The position numbers were made by a program, and so were the translations under genes. A stretch of 64,000 nucleotides of DNA from Bacteroidota bacterium. GTDB taxonomy: Bacteria; Bacteroidota; Bacteroidia; UKL13-3. The DNA lies in assembly GCA_027482225.1 (NCBI GenBank), contig JAIXWD010000011.1, positions 1 through 64,000 of the forward strand, read 5' to 3'. The notes beneath the pieces were generated by a model, which worked only from the letters and a program-made list of their open reading frames with translations, was not told the origin of the DNA and did not search any database. Positions within the stretch are counted from its first letter, which is position 1, and each line of letters starts with the position of its first letter. Below, in pieces: positions 27,719 to 37,286 of the stretch.

Positions 27719-29851
27719 ATGCACGACTTAAATATTACTATTCCTATATTGGCTTCAAAACTAAACATTGGTATCAATCAAGTTAGGGCAACCGTTAATT
27801 TATTAGATGATGGAAGTACCATTCCTTTTATTTCAAGATACAGGAAAGAAGCTACAGGAAACTTAGATGAAGTAGACATTGAACGTATAAAAATTGGAAT
27901 TGAAAAACTCCGTGATATAGAAACACGTAAATTTTCTATTTTACATACTATTGAAGAACAAGGTAAACTTACGGATGAATTGCGCTCACGCATTGAAGAT
28001 TGTTGGGATGCTAATATCTTAGAAGATATTTACTTACCCTATAAACCTAAACGTAAAACCCGCGCTACCGTTGCTCGCGAACGTGGTTTGGAGCCTCTAG
28101 CACTGTGGCTTTTAAACGAATCCAATGGCGATGTATTTACAGAAGCCGCAAAGTATCTTACTGATGAAGTTAAGGACGAGGATTTAGCCTTGGAAGGTGC
28201 AAGAGATATTATTGCTGAAATTATAAATGAGAACGAAATGGCTCGCGCTGTTATTCGTAATGAGTATGATAAAAATGCTTTCATCATCTCTACTGTTTAT
28301 AAAAGTAAAAAAGAGGAAGCAATCAAATTTAGTGATTACTTCGATTTTGCAGAACCGTTAAAAAAATGTCCTTCTCACCGCGTGCTCGCTGTATTTAGAG
28401 GTGAAGATGAAGGTTTCTTAAAAGTAAAAATTGAACCTGAACTTGATTTAGCTCTAGAGAAATTAGATAAACTTTATATCAAAAAAAATAACCAAGCCAG
28501 CGGCCACCTTGCCGAAGCCATTGAAGATTGTTATGAGCGCCTACTAGGACCAAGTATGGAAAACGAGTTTCGTAATATTGCCAAACAACGTGCCGATGAT
28601 GAAGCCATAAGGGTGTTTACAGAAAACTTGCGTCAACTACTGTTATCTGCTCCATTGGGAAGTAAACGCATTATGGGCATAGATCCTGGATACCGCAGCG
28701 GTTGTAAAGTAGTTTGTTTAAACGAAGAAGGTAAGTTATTGGATGATGATGTAATCTATCCTCATCAACCTAAAAACGACTTTAGTGGTGCATTTAATAC
28801 CATACACGCCATGGTAAAAAAACACAACATTCAAGCCATATCTATAGGTAACGGAACAGCAGGAAGAGAAACAGAAGATTTAGTACGTAGTATTTCATTT
28901 TCTAACCCAGTAGAAATTTATGTGGTGAGTGAAAGTGGCGCATCAGTATACTCTGCATCCGAAATTGCTAGAGAAGAATTTCCAGATAAGGATGTAACAG
29001 TTAGAGGTGCTGTTTCAATTGGAAGAAGATTGAGCGACCCACTTGCCGAGTTGGTTAAAATTGACCCAAAATCTATTGGTGTAGGTCAATACCAGCATGA
29101 TGTAGACCAAAATAAATTAAAAAAGAGTTTGGATACTGTTGTTGAAAGTTGTGTGAACATAGTAGGTGTTAATTTAAATACGGCAAGTAAAAGTTTACTT
29201 ACTTATGTATCGGGATTAGGACCTCAATTGGCACAAAATATTATTAATTACCGAAACGAAAATGGTGCATTTAAATCGCGTAAGGAGTTGAAAAAAGTAG
29301 CCCGTTTAGGCGATAAAGCGTTTGAACAATGTGCAGGATTTTTACGCATTCCAAACGCTAAAAATATTTTAGATAATAGCGCTGTGCATCCAGAAAGTTA
29401 TGGCATTGTAGAGGCAATGGCAAAAGATTTGGGCAGTAATGTTGAAGATTTAATTAAAGATGCCGAGTTACGTAAAAAAATATCTGCCCAAAAATATGTT
29501 ACAGAAACTGCAGGTTTATTAACTATTAACGATATCTTAAAAGAGCTTGCAAAACCAGGCCGCGACCCACGCGAACAACTTAAACAATTTGAATTTGCTG
29601 ATGTAAAAAAGCCTGAAGACCTAACACCTGGAATGATTTTACCAGGTATAGTAACCAACATTACCAACTTTGGTTGCTTTGTAGATGTGGGTGTTAAACA
29701 AGATGGATTGGTGCACGTATCTCAATTGGCTGATAAGTTTGTTAGCGACCCCAATGAAGTGGTAAAATTACAGCAACATGTAAAAGTAAAAGTGGTAGAA
29801 GTAGATATGGCCCGTAAACGCATTAGCTTAACCATGAAATTGGGTTTATAA
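27719..29851 (+). CDS. tex: Tex, RNA-binding transcription accessory protein
   Basis: Tex/YqgF-like protein that binds nucleic acid and affects transcription. 710 residues: helical Tex N-terminus (~1-190, including RYRKEATGNLDEV), a YqgF RNase H-like domain starting GIDPGYRSGCKVV (~325-430), helix-hairpin-helix elements (VGVNLNTASKSLLTYVSGLG, RKELKKVARLG), and a C-terminal S1 domain (~638-710: GIVTNITNFGCFVDVGVKQDG). The -7-like box TATTATTG ends 6 nt before the ATG, another near-leaderless start. Confidence 0.96.
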   Translation: MHDLNITIPILASKLNIGINQVRATVNLLDDGSTIPFISRYRKEATGNLDEVDIERIKIGIEKLRDIETRKFSILHTIEEQGKLTDELRSRIEDCWDANILEDIYLPYKPKRKTRATVARERGLEPLALWLLNESNGDVFTEAAKYLTDEVKDEDLALEGARDIIAEIINENEMARAVIRNEYDKNAFIISTVYKSKKEEAIKFSDYFDFAEPLKKCPSHRVLAVFRGEDEGFLKVKIEPELDLALEKLDKLYIKKNNQASGHLAEAIEDCYERLLGPSMENEFRNIAKQRADDEAIRVFTENLRQLLLSAPLGSKRIMGIDPGYRSGCKVVCLNEEGKLLDDDVIYPHQPKNDFSGAFNTIHAMVKKHNIQAISIGNGTAGRETEDLVRSISFSNPVEIYVVSESGASVYSASEIAREEFPDKDVTVRGAVSIGRRLSDPLAELVKIDPKSIGVGQYQHDVDQNKLKKSLDTVVESCVNIVGVNLNTASKSLLTYVSGLGPQLAQNIINYRNENGAFKSRKELKKVARLGDKAFEQCAGFLRIPNAKNILDNSAVHPESYGIVEAMAKDLGSNVEDLIKDAELRKKISAQKYVTETAGLLTINDILKELAKPGRDPREQLKQFEFADVKKPEDLTPGMILPGIVTNITNFGCFVDVGVKQDGLVHVSQLADKFVSDPNEVVKLQQHVKVKVVEVDMARKRISLTMKLGL

Positions 29852-29860
29852 AACATAAAT

Positions 29861-29893
29861 GGCTGTTTCTATTTTGATGGAGGCAGCCTTTTT
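29861..29893 (+). terminator. Weak terminator after tex
   Basis: A 5-bp stem GGCTG/CAGCC with an 18-nt loop followed by T5. Short, so the confidence is moderate. Confidence 0.45.
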
Positions 29894-29936
29894 CATATCA
29901 CAATGAACAGGCAAAAGATAATTACACTTGCATTAA

Positions 29937-32312
29937 TTACCTGATGATGGTCACATTACCTTTTTCGTTACCAAACTCACCACGCCAACCTGTGTAAGTT
30001 AAAACAAAAACATATACATCGCTTGGTGCAGCATTACCTTCTTGATCTTTGCCATCCCACTGTTTATTTTTATCAAGGGTTTCAAAAACTAACCTACCCC
30101 ATCTATCATAAACTTTCAATACGTAGTCTTTAACAAAAATATCTTTTATCAACCACGAGTCGTTTACTCCATCATTATTGGGTGAAAAAGCATTAGGTAC
30201 AAACACGTATGGTTTCTGTTCAAGTGAAACTTTATTAGACCTACTTCTCGCTATTGTTCCAGGCCATCCAATAGGTTGATGCAACACATCTACCTCGTAA
30301 GTATAGCGTCCATCATCCATATTAAAATTATCATCCACTGCAATAAGGGTAGTATCATTATACATACCAACCTGATTTCTTACAGTTGAATTTGGGGCAT
30401 ATCTGCCTAAGTCAAAATTTACAAGATAATCATCAGCAAAAACAAATTTTTGCCAGCCCAACGTGTTTTCGAAATACTTGGATTTACCGCGTAACAACGT
30501 AGTACAAAAAATTTTGCCAGCTGGGCCATAATTGCCACAAGTGTCAAGCATAATAATGTAGTAGCAATGCGAGGTATCATTAACTTGTACATTTTTATCA
30601 AGATAAACAGTATCGGTTTGTTTTAAAAAATCAAGCTCCATTACAAACTCTTCAGGCTTTTGGTTGCGATACCCTTTCCATAAAAAGTATCGGGCAAAAT
30701 CTAATTCTTTGGTTTGATTCCATGTTAAATGTACTTGATCATCTTTAACAGTTACGTTATAAAGGTATTGTTTATCTGGTAACATTTTTAATTGATCAAA
30801 CGTGCCTAAAGTATCTGATGAAAGGCCTTCAAAACCACATTCATTTTCTACCCTAATAAAATAACGGTAATTGGTTACACCATAATTTGGCGTTGAAAAA
30901 TCGTTAAATGCGTTAGCATTTCTATCAAATATGGAATCAATAATTTTAAAATTATTATCACCATCAGCCCGATAAATATTATAACATTTAAAATATGGCT
31001 TATACCTTGCCGAATCGCCAAAGTAAACAATACAAGATTGGTTATTTCGTAACTCGATACACAACACATCGGTTTGTGGGAGTGTTGGCATGGGTAGTGC
31101 TTTTATATAAAATACACGTTGGGTAGTTTTGGGTATGGGACAGCCTTTGTCTTTTACAGTTACGGTAAATTTATGTAATGGTTTATTGTTAAGTCCGCAA
31201 TGGCTTTGCCACGACCAATTGTAAGTAGCCGAGTTTACTGTTCTGGTGGTGGTTAATCCAACAGTTGTATACTCTATGCTATCAATGTTATTGGTTACAA
31301 AAATTGTATCAATAGAGTCGGCATCAAATACCTCAATACCAAATTTTATTTCGTTAGGTATGGTAACAAATAATGTATCTACATTTAGTTGATTACCGTT
31401 TTGATAGAGCTTAACATTAGGAAAAGTATTGGATAAACAATTAACCACCAAAAATTGCAATTCGAGATGCACCAAACCAATGGCCACTCCATTACGAAAC
31501 TCCGTAACTTTTAAGCCTACAACAAAAACACCTGCCTGAGATGGTTTGATATTGATTTGACCTGAGCGAACATTAATATTTAGTGGAGGATTACCTTGAA
31601 TTTCTGCATTAGTTGAAAACCCAGGTAACCAAGTTATAGGAATATAAGGACCAGGATTTAAAATAGGGCGGTTATTAAATTGGTCATCATTGGGATTATT
31701 TCTGGTTAACGTTCCGTTTACTGGGGTAATTAATTCGTAACTCAAAGAATCTCCATCGGCATCTGTATAGGTAATATTGTATGAGAATAAATTATCTACA
31801 CACAACACGGTAAATGGATTAACTGCTAACTTAGGTGTAGAATTGATAAACCTTGCAGGTGAGGGAATCTCGGCATAAAAAGCCATGCTTGCATCACCAG
31901 GCGATTGTATGTTTTGTATGATGCCATTTCTACAACAGCGTTCCCAACTGATGTAATATCCTGCAGTATTGTTGTATTTGGTTGGCGATAAAGTAATTTT
32001 CCTTGTATAAATAGCTTTTTCTGTGCAGCCAGGAACAGCAGTTACACATTGAGCAAACGAAGGATTTATTTTAGATACTTGACCTTGCGCAATACCAAAA
32101 GAATCTTTACGAATGTTTGTTATTTTATCATAAACACCAATGTACACGTTTTTATTAAAATCGGTTTCGCTGGTGCAATCTCTGTATACCACTAAGGTAA
32201 TTTGATAGGTATTACCAGATATCCATTGCACATCAAAACCTCCACCAACAATATGTGTGGCTTGGCTAACAAATGAAAAACCAATTGATAATATGAGTAA
32301 TAAATACCTCAA
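29937..32312 (-). CDS. Secreted protein with T9SS type B (gliding-associated) C-terminal domain
   Basis: 791 residues with signal peptide 1-18 (SFVSQA). The N-terminal part starts THIVGGGFDVQWISGN and contains several beta-sandwich modules, one with CCRNGIIQNI; a fibronectin-like pair follows (~430-640). The last ~90 residues are the CHU_C/T9SS type B domain: VFVPNAFSPNNDGVND, VYDRWGRLVFET, QWDGKDQEG, ending EKGNVTIIR. In Bacteroidota this type directs export and surface attachment of large adhesins. Specific role unknown. Confidence 0.92.
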   Translation of the reverse strand: MRYLLLILSIGFSFVSQATHIVGGGFDVQWISGNTYQITLVVYRDCTSETDFNKNVYIGVYDKITNIRKDSFGIAQGQVSKINPSFAQCVTAVPGCTEKAIYTRKITLSPTKYNNTAGYYISWERCCRNGIIQNIQSPGDASMAFYAEIPSPARFINSTPKLAVNPFTVLCVDNLFSYNITYTDADGDSLSYELITPVNGTLTRNNPNDDQFNNRPILNPGPYIPITWLPGFSTNAEIQGNPPLNINVRSGQINIKPSQAGVFVVGLKVTEFRNGVAIGLVHLELQFLVVNCLSNTFPNVKLYQNGNQLNVDTLFVTIPNEIKFGIEVFDADSIDTIFVTNNIDSIEYTTVGLTTTRTVNSATYNWSWQSHCGLNNKPLHKFTVTVKDKGCPIPKTTQRVFYIKALPMPTLPQTDVLCIELRNNQSCIVYFGDSARYKPYFKCYNIYRADGDNNFKIIDSIFDRNANAFNDFSTPNYGVTNYRYFIRVENECGFEGLSSDTLGTFDQLKMLPDKQYLYNVTVKDDQVHLTWNQTKELDFARYFLWKGYRNQKPEEFVMELDFLKQTDTVYLDKNVQVNDTSHCYYIIMLDTCGNYGPAGKIFCTTLLRGKSKYFENTLGWQKFVFADDYLVNFDLGRYAPNSTVRNQVGMYNDTTLIAVDDNFNMDDGRYTYEVDVLHQPIGWPGTIARSRSNKVSLEQKPYVFVPNAFSPNNDGVNDSWLIKDIFVKDYVLKVYDRWGRLVFETLDKNKQWDGKDQEGNAAPSDVYVFVLTYTGWRGEFGNEKGNVTIIR

Positions 32313-32418
32313 GTAATTTTGGGTTAGGTTATAAGTAAAACCATCTAATTAATAAATAGTTGTAATACAATATTAATAAATATTATCTGGTATTTAAAAT
32401 GATGATAATAGGATACAA

Positions 32419-32452
32419 AAAAGGTTGCTTCTGTTTCCAAAAGCAACCTTTT
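32419..32452 (-). terminator. Terminator of the TM2 gene
   Basis: A 12-bp perfect stem AAAAGGTTGCTT / AAGCAACCTTTT with a 10-nt loop. A T6 tail is present on the minus strand and TTTTAT on the plus strand. Confidence 0.9.
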
Positions 32453-32472
32453 ATATTGGTCTAATATATCGA

Positions 32473-32850
32473 TTAGAATTTATCTGTTAAGATATTAATT
32501 ATATCAATTAAAGCCCAAATACCAAAACCACCAAATGTTATAATAAACAAAATGTTCATACCTGCTGGTTTACCTTTGTACCATCTGTGCGCTGCTATTG
32601 GCCACAAGAACCACCACAACAAAATTGTAATTAACTTTTCATTGTCGCCCTGAGTTTTTGCAGGCTTAGCTGAAACTTTTTCAACAAATGATTTCTCAAC
32701 TGATTTTAACTCTGCATTTTGAGTTGACGTACTGTTTGAGATTTGTTCTGTTTTAACTTCATTTTTAACAGGGAATGATGCATAAACTGAATTTCCAGTA
32801 AAGATGATTGTTGCTACAAAAGCAACTAATGCTAATTTAATTTTTTTCAT
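32473..32850 (-). CDS. TM2-domain protein with N-terminal signal peptide
   Basis: From the ATG at 32848-32850 (MKKIKLALVAF) the protein has 125 residues; an ATG 54 bp upstream is less likely. It has a signal-peptide-like segment (~1-25), a Lys/Ser linker, then a TM2 domain of two helices with ILLWWFLWPIAAHRWYKG and GGFGIWALIDIINIL. TM2 proteins are small membrane proteins of unknown function. A DUF2752 gene lies 0.9 kb away on the other strand; such neighbours occur in Bacteroidota (from memory). Confidence 0.85.
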   Translation of the reverse strand: MKKIKLALVAFVATIIFTGNSVYASFPVKNEVKTEQISNSTSTQNAELKSVEKSFVEKVSAKPAKTQGDNEKLITILLWWFLWPIAAHRWYKGKPAGMNILFIITFGGFGIWALIDIINILTDKF

Positions 32851-32895
32851 AATTTGATTTTTTAATGTTAATATCGAAAATATAAAAAAAAATGA

Positions 32896-33774
32896 ATGAA
32901 ACAATACCTGCTACTCTTATTTTCTTTTATTTTACAAAATCACCTTATTAGTCAAGAAGTTAAAATTCGAGAATTTATTGGAACACTACAGTTATCCGAC
33001 AAAACAATCATTACATTTAAACTAAACTTTAAAGAACTACCAGGAGGAGCTATTCAAGGCACATCATTAAGTGATATATACGGTACAGATAGAACATTAT
33101 CTAAAATAGAAGGCAGTATAAGTGCGGATAAAAAAACAATTTCATTTAAAGAATTGGGTAATGTTAGTTCTAAATCTCAGGCCGACTTAAGCACATTTTG
33201 TTTTATTGAAGTTAAAAACGCGCGAATAAAAACCGTAAAAGATAAAAGCATCATACAAGGAGCATTTTCTGGGAAATTTAACTCCGGAAAAAAATGTGCT
33301 GATGGCTACATATACTTAATAAGTGCTGACTATTTAAATCAATTATCAGATGATTTACTTACATCAAAAATAATAAAAAATCCTGACTCGTTAGCCTTAG
33401 CCAAGCGTAAAGTGAATGAACTAAAAAACAGAACTTATAATAACCTACTTAAAAGTAATGAATCACTGAATTTAACCTGGAAATCTTCAGAAATTATCAT
33501 TGATGTATGGGATGGTCAAAAGGAAGACAAAGATGAAATAAGTATTCAAATTAATGGAGAACAGGTACTCGATAAATTCATGATCACCAATCAAAAGAAA
33601 ACAGTTGTTGTTCCTATTAAAAATAAATTGAGTACAATTATAATTACTGCTATAAGCGAGGGCAATTCGTCACCTTGCACTGCAAATATTATGTTAAGAG
33701 ACGGCCAACAAGAGATACCCATTGTTGCAGTGCTTAAGAAAGGCGAGTATACAACCGTAAAAATAAACCAATAA
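32896..33774 (+). CDS. Uncharacterised secreted beta-rich protein
   Basis: 292 residues with a signal peptide (MKQYLLLLFSFILQNHLISQ). Two parts: an N-terminal beta domain (~20-150; IREFIGTLQLSDK, GTSLSDIYG) and a C-terminal module with IIIDVWDGQKEDKDEISIQING, a pattern I have seen in other Bacteroidota exported proteins but cannot name. No enzyme motif. Divergent from the TM2 gene; its stop is 12 bp before the DUF2752 ATG, so it is co-transcribed with that gene. Confidence 0.75.
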   Translation: MKQYLLLLFSFILQNHLISQEVKIREFIGTLQLSDKTIITFKLNFKELPGGAIQGTSLSDIYGTDRTLSKIEGSISADKKTISFKELGNVSSKSQADLSTFCFIEVKNARIKTVKDKSIIQGAFSGKFNSGKKCADGYIYLISADYLNQLSDDLLTSKIIKNPDSLALAKRKVNELKNRTYNNLLKSNESLNLTWKSSEIIIDVWDGQKEDKDEISIQINGEQVLDKFMITNQKKTVVVPIKNKLSTIIITAISEGNSSPCTANIMLRDGQQEIPIVAVLKKGEYTTVKINQ

Positions 33775-33786
33775 AATATGCTACAA

Positions 33787-34082
33787 ATGAACAGAAAGAA
33801 AAAAGGCTACTTTTAATAGGTATTATTACCATAATAGTTTTAACACTGCTAATTTTACCTACAAGTTTTTTTGATGAAGGACAATCTATTTGCATTTCCG
33901 TTTTATTATTAGATAAACAATGTTATGCTTGCGGAATGACGTGTGCAGTGCAACACCTCATTCATTTTGATTTTGATGCCGCAGCCAATTATAATAAACT
34001 GGTATTTATTGTTGTACCGCTTGGTATTTATACTGTTATAAGCGAAATCTATAAAAGATACTTTAAAAATCCTGAACATTAG
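33787..34082 (+). pseudogene. DUF2752-family membrane protein, reading frame broken at an A6 run
   Basis: From the ATG at 33787 the frame reads MNRKKKGYF and hits TAA at 33814. Shifting by -1 at the A6 run (33799-33804, context AAG AAA AAA GGC) opens a frame to TAG at 34080-34082. The combined product would be about 98 residues: two hydrophobic helices (LLLIGIITIIVLTLLIL and LVFIVVPLGIY) around the DUF2752 core CYACGMTCAVQHL with DFDAAANYNKL. The downstream frame has no ATG, GTG or TTG start. Options are a sequencing indel, a decaying gene, or frameshifting/transcript slippage on the A-run. The family match in the shifted frame is strong; which option holds is not known. Confidence 0.8.
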
Positions 34083-34143
34083 CATTCAAATTTGCTTGTA
34101 AAATCTTGGATTAAGTATTAGTTATTAAATAAGAGATAAGAGC

Positions 34144-34179
34144 AAAAAAAATGCCTCACAATTGTGAGGCATTTTTTTT
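34144..34179. terminator. Bidirectional terminator between DUF2752 and rny
   Basis: A 36-nt perfect palindrome, A8-TGCCTCACAA with its complement ending in T8, between convergent genes. Confidence 0.93.
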
Positions 34180-34203
34180 AATAAACAGTTTAGTTATTAA
34201 GTA

Positions 34204-35742
34204 TTATTTAGCGAAGTTAACTGAACGTTTTTCGCGGATAACAGTAATTTTAATTTGACCAGGATACGTCATTTCTTTTTGAATACGTTGACTCATTTCA
34301 ATTGAAATGATATCAGCTTGTTGGTCGCTTACTTTATCAGATTCAACCATTACACGTAATTCACGTCCGGCTTGTATAGCATACGCTTTTTCAACACCGT
34401 TGTAACTTAATGCAATGTTTTCCAAATCGCGTAAACGTTTCATGTAGTTTTCACTATCTTCTCTGCGTGCACCAGGACGAGAGCCCGAAATAGCATCACA
34501 AGCTTGAATAATAGGAGCCAATATAGAAGTCATCTCAATTTCATCGTGATGCGCACCAATTGCATTTACTACTTCAGGATGTTCTTTGTATTTTTCGGCC
34601 AATTTCATACCCAACAATGCATGCGGTGTTTCCGCATCATCATCTGGCACTTTTCCAATATCATGTAATAAACCTGCACGTTTAGCTAACTTTACGTTTA
34701 AGCCTAACTCGGCAGCCATTGTAGCACATAAGTTAGCCACCTCGCGGCTATGTTGTAATAAGTTTTGACCGTAGCTGCTGCGATAACGCATGCGGCCAAC
34801 CATACGAATTAATTCAGGATGTAAACCATGTATACCTAAATCAATACAAGTACGCTCTCCTATTTCAACAATTTCTTCTTCTAATTGCTTGCGTGTTTTA
34901 GCAACAACCTCTTCAATACGAGCTGGGTGAATACGTCCATCTTGCACCAAACGGTGTAAACTTAAACGAGCTATTTCACGTCTAATCGGATCAAAACAAG
35001 AAAGAATGATGGCTTCAGGGGTATCATCAACAATAATTTCTACTCCAGTAGCACTTTCTAATGCACGTATATTGCGGCCTTCACGACCAATAATACGGCC
35101 TTTCATTTCATCACTATCAATATTAAATACCGATACAGAATTTTCAATGGCATGCTCTGCTGCCGTACGTTGTATGCTATTAAGAATTACCTTTTTGGCT
35201 TCTTTACCAGCTGTTAACTTCGCCTCATCTACAATATCCTTGATGTAGGTCATGGCATCAGTACGGGCTTCATTGGTTAATGTCTCAACCAACTGTTTTT
35301 TGGCTTCTTCGGCCGTTAAACCAGCAATTTTTTCTAACTGTTTAACTTGGCCACCAATTTGTTTTTCTAAATCTTCTTTCTTTTGGTTAAGCACCTCTTG
35401 CTGACGCTGCATGGTCTGTTTTACTTGATCCAGTTCTGCATCTTTACGCTGAGTTTGTTCAATTTTTTGGTTAAGTGTTTGCTCCTTTTGTTTAAGCTTG
35501 TTTTCTTGTTGTGCAATTTGTTGATTGCGCTGACTTACTTCTTTTTCATGTTCAGTCTTTAGTTGCAAAAACTTTTCTTTAGCTTCTAGTTGACGGTTTT
35601 TTAATAGTAGTTCACCTTTTGCTTCAGCATCCTTAAGCATATCTGCCGATTTTTTCTTCAGCATATTTTGGTTAACCACATACATTATTCCCGCACCTAC
35701 AGCCAAAGCAATCATTGCAACAATAATTACTAATGCATCCAT
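34204..35742 (-). CDS. rny: Ribonuclease Y
   Basis: Membrane-tethered endoribonuclease that initiates mRNA decay. 512 residues: one N-terminal membrane helix (~4-25), a long coiled coil (~30-170), a KH domain with [19 protein letters not shown] (~209-227), and an HD domain whose metal site is H359-D360-like in GLLHDIGKV plus HHDE. It is followed leftward by the terminator at 34144. Upstream on the same strand are zapA and a coiled-coil gene (56 bp gap), a common Bacteroidota arrangement. Confidence 0.97.
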   Translation of the reverse strand: MDALVIIVAMIALAVGAGIMYVVNQNMLKKKSADMLKDAEAKGELLLKNRQLEAKEKFLQLKTEHEKEVSQRNQQIAQQENKLKQKEQTLNQKIEQTQRKDAELDQVKQTMQRQQEVLNQKKEDLEKQIGGQVKQLEKIAGLTAEEAKKQLVETLTNEARTDAMTYIKDIVDEAKLTAGKEAKKVILNSIQRTAAEHAIENSVSVFNIDSDEMKGRIIGREGRNIRALESATGVEIIVDDTPEAIILSCFDPIRREIARLSLHRLVQDGRIHPARIEEVVAKTRKQLEEEIVEIGERTCIDLGIHGLHPELIRMVGRMRYRSSYGQNLLQHSREVANLCATMAAELGLNVKLAKRAGLLHDIGKVPDDDAETPHALLGMKLAEKYKEHPEVVNAIGAHHDEIEMTSILAPIIQACDAISGSRPGARREDSENYMKRLRDLENIALSYNGVEKAYAIQAGRELRVMVESDKVSDQQADIISIEMSQRIQKEMTYPGQIKITVIREKRSVNFAK

Positions 35743-35798
35743 AATTTTTTAACGTTTAAATGTGATAAAATTGGCGTTAAGGACCAAGCCTGCATGCG

Positions 35799-36095
35799 TT
35801 AAATGGAAACATCTTTTAAAAGTGTACGCAATTCTTGTAACTGCGCATTAAGGCCATCTTCTTCAATAACATGCTTGCTTTGCAAGGTTATTAACTGAGT
35901 GGCTAACTCAAGTATTGTCATACTGAGCATATCCTGCTTGTCTTTAACATCAAACTCTTGCTGTAAAGCTTTTAGTTTGTTGTTAATTAGCTTTGCCGCT
36001 TGTCTCACTAACTCTTCCTGCTCAGATGTAACTTTGAGCGGGTAATAGCGGTCGGCTATATTCACTTTTATGGATAATTCTTTCAACGTAAGCAA
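35799..36095 (-). CDS. zapA: Cell division protein ZapA
   Basis: Small protein that cross-links FtsZ filaments. 98 residues; the N-terminal ELSIKVNIADRYYPLKV and EELVRQAAKLINNKL are typical, and the C-terminal half is a coiled-coil dimerisation helix. It sits between rny and a short coiled-coil gene whose stop is 3 bp upstream of the zapA ATG. Confidence 0.9.
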   Translation of the reverse strand: MLTLKELSIKVNIADRYYPLKVTSEQEELVRQAAKLINNKLKALQQEFDVKDKQDMLSMTILELATQLITLQSKHVIEEDGLNAQLQELRTLLKDVSI

Positions 36096-36098
36096 GTT

Positions 36099-36392
36099 TT
36101 ATTCGCTTAACAACCTAATACACTCATCAATTTGTTTGATATAAACATGGAGTTGTTTTTTCAACTCTAGTCTATCAACACCAGTTGAGGGGAGTATTTC
36201 AGCAAGTTTAACGATTTTATTTTGTGTTTGTAGCGTTTCAATGGTATTTTTTTGTTGCTGAATTTCAGATTTAAGCAGATTATTTTCTTCATTTAACAAT
36301 TCTATCTGCTTTAAAAGCTGCTCTTTTTGCGCTAATAAGTGCAGCACTTTTAACTTTATTTCTTGTGCAATATATGTTGACTTAACCTCCAT
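36099..36392 (-). CDS. Small coiled-coil protein next to zapA
   Basis: 97 residues, almost entirely heptad-rich coiled coil from ~15 to ~60 (LKVLHLLAQKEQLLKQ, then LLKSEIQQQKNTIETL). No family recognised; a cytoskeletal or ZapB-like partner of ZapA is a plausible guess from position and shape. Its ATG overlaps the stop of the alpha/beta hydrolase by one base, and its stop is 3 bp from zapA. Confidence 0.75.
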   Translation of the reverse strand: MEVKSTYIAQEIKLKVLHLLAQKEQLLKQIELLNEENNLLKSEIQQQKNTIETLQTQNKIVKLAEILPSTGVDRLELKKQLHVYIKQIDECIRLLSE

Positions 36393-37282
36393 TATTTCGT
36401 TATAAAATCATTAATCGCATTGATGTAGTTGTTGAACCCAAAAACCATAGGTAAATCACCATGTTCGGCTCCAGCTATGCGATAGGCCTCCCCTTTTGTT
36501 CCACCATAATTCTTAAATAACACCTCTCCGTGGGTTTGTATGCTTAAAAACGAATCGGCTGTACCATGCATCCACATAAAGGGAATTTTAACTTGCTTAA
36601 TTTTATCGGCATTGTTTATTTTGGCATTGGTAAAATAACTCCCTGGTAAGGCTAGTTTGCCTGCATCTTGCACCATTACTTCAGATGAAGCAAAAGGCGC
36701 TTCCAATAATAATTTAATGGGCTGTAAACTATAGGTGCTTGAAGCAATTTCTGTACTTGGTGCACTGCCCAAACTGTAACCATAAACAATTAAACGACTA
36801 GAAGTTAAGCCATTACTTTGGAGCCATTTTAATGCAGCTTCTGCATCAGCATAGATATTTTTTTCAGATGATTTCCCCTCACTCATGCCATAACCACGGT
36901 AATCAAACATCAGCACGCCAAAACGATGTTTTCCGCCAACATGAGCCAATAACTTTGCTCTGTTCCAATAGTTATCCATATGTTTTGCATTTCCATGGCA
37001 ATATAAAATAACCGTATCTGTAGCTATGTGGTTTATATTACCCAAGTAAACCCCATATAACTTAGCGGCTCCTTCGCTACTATTAGATGTGAAAGTTACC
37101 AAGTGACGCATGCTATCCTCAACAGCATAAATTGAAGGCAGCGTTCCAAGTTCTCTGTTTCCTGTATACGAATCAAACTTGTATTCACTTAACTCCTCGC
37201 TATTAAATAATTGGCTATCTAACCTTAAACATGAGGTTAATCCTACCATCAATATGAATAAAACAGTAATTTCTTTTTTCAT
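36392..37282 (-). CDS. Lipoprotein alpha/beta hydrolase
   Basis: 296 residues with a lipobox LTSC (Cys18). The catalytic triad is visible: nucleophile S170 in GYSLGS, D243 in TADSFL, H274 in AEHGD; HGN (96-98) gives the oxyanion hole. This is the BAAT/Ser-aminopeptidase-like hydrolase type; substrate unknown. It is the second gene of a leftward group that starts with another lipoprotein and runs through zapA to rny. Confidence 0.88.
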   Translation of the reverse strand: MKKEITVLFILMVGLTSCLRLDSQLFNSEELSEYKFDSYTGNRELGTLPSIYAVEDSMRHLVTFTSNSSEGAAKLYGVYLGNINHIATDTVILYCHGNAKHMDNYWNRAKLLAHVGGKHRFGVLMFDYRGYGMSEGKSSEKNIYADAEAALKWLQSNGLTSSRLIVYGYSLGSAPSTEIASSTYSLQPIKLLLEAPFASSEVMVQDAGKLALPGSYFTNAKINNADKIKQVKIPFMWMHGTADSFLSIQTHGEVLFKNYGGTKGEAYRIAGAEHGDLPMVFGFNNYINAINDFITK

Positions 37283-37286
37283 GGTA

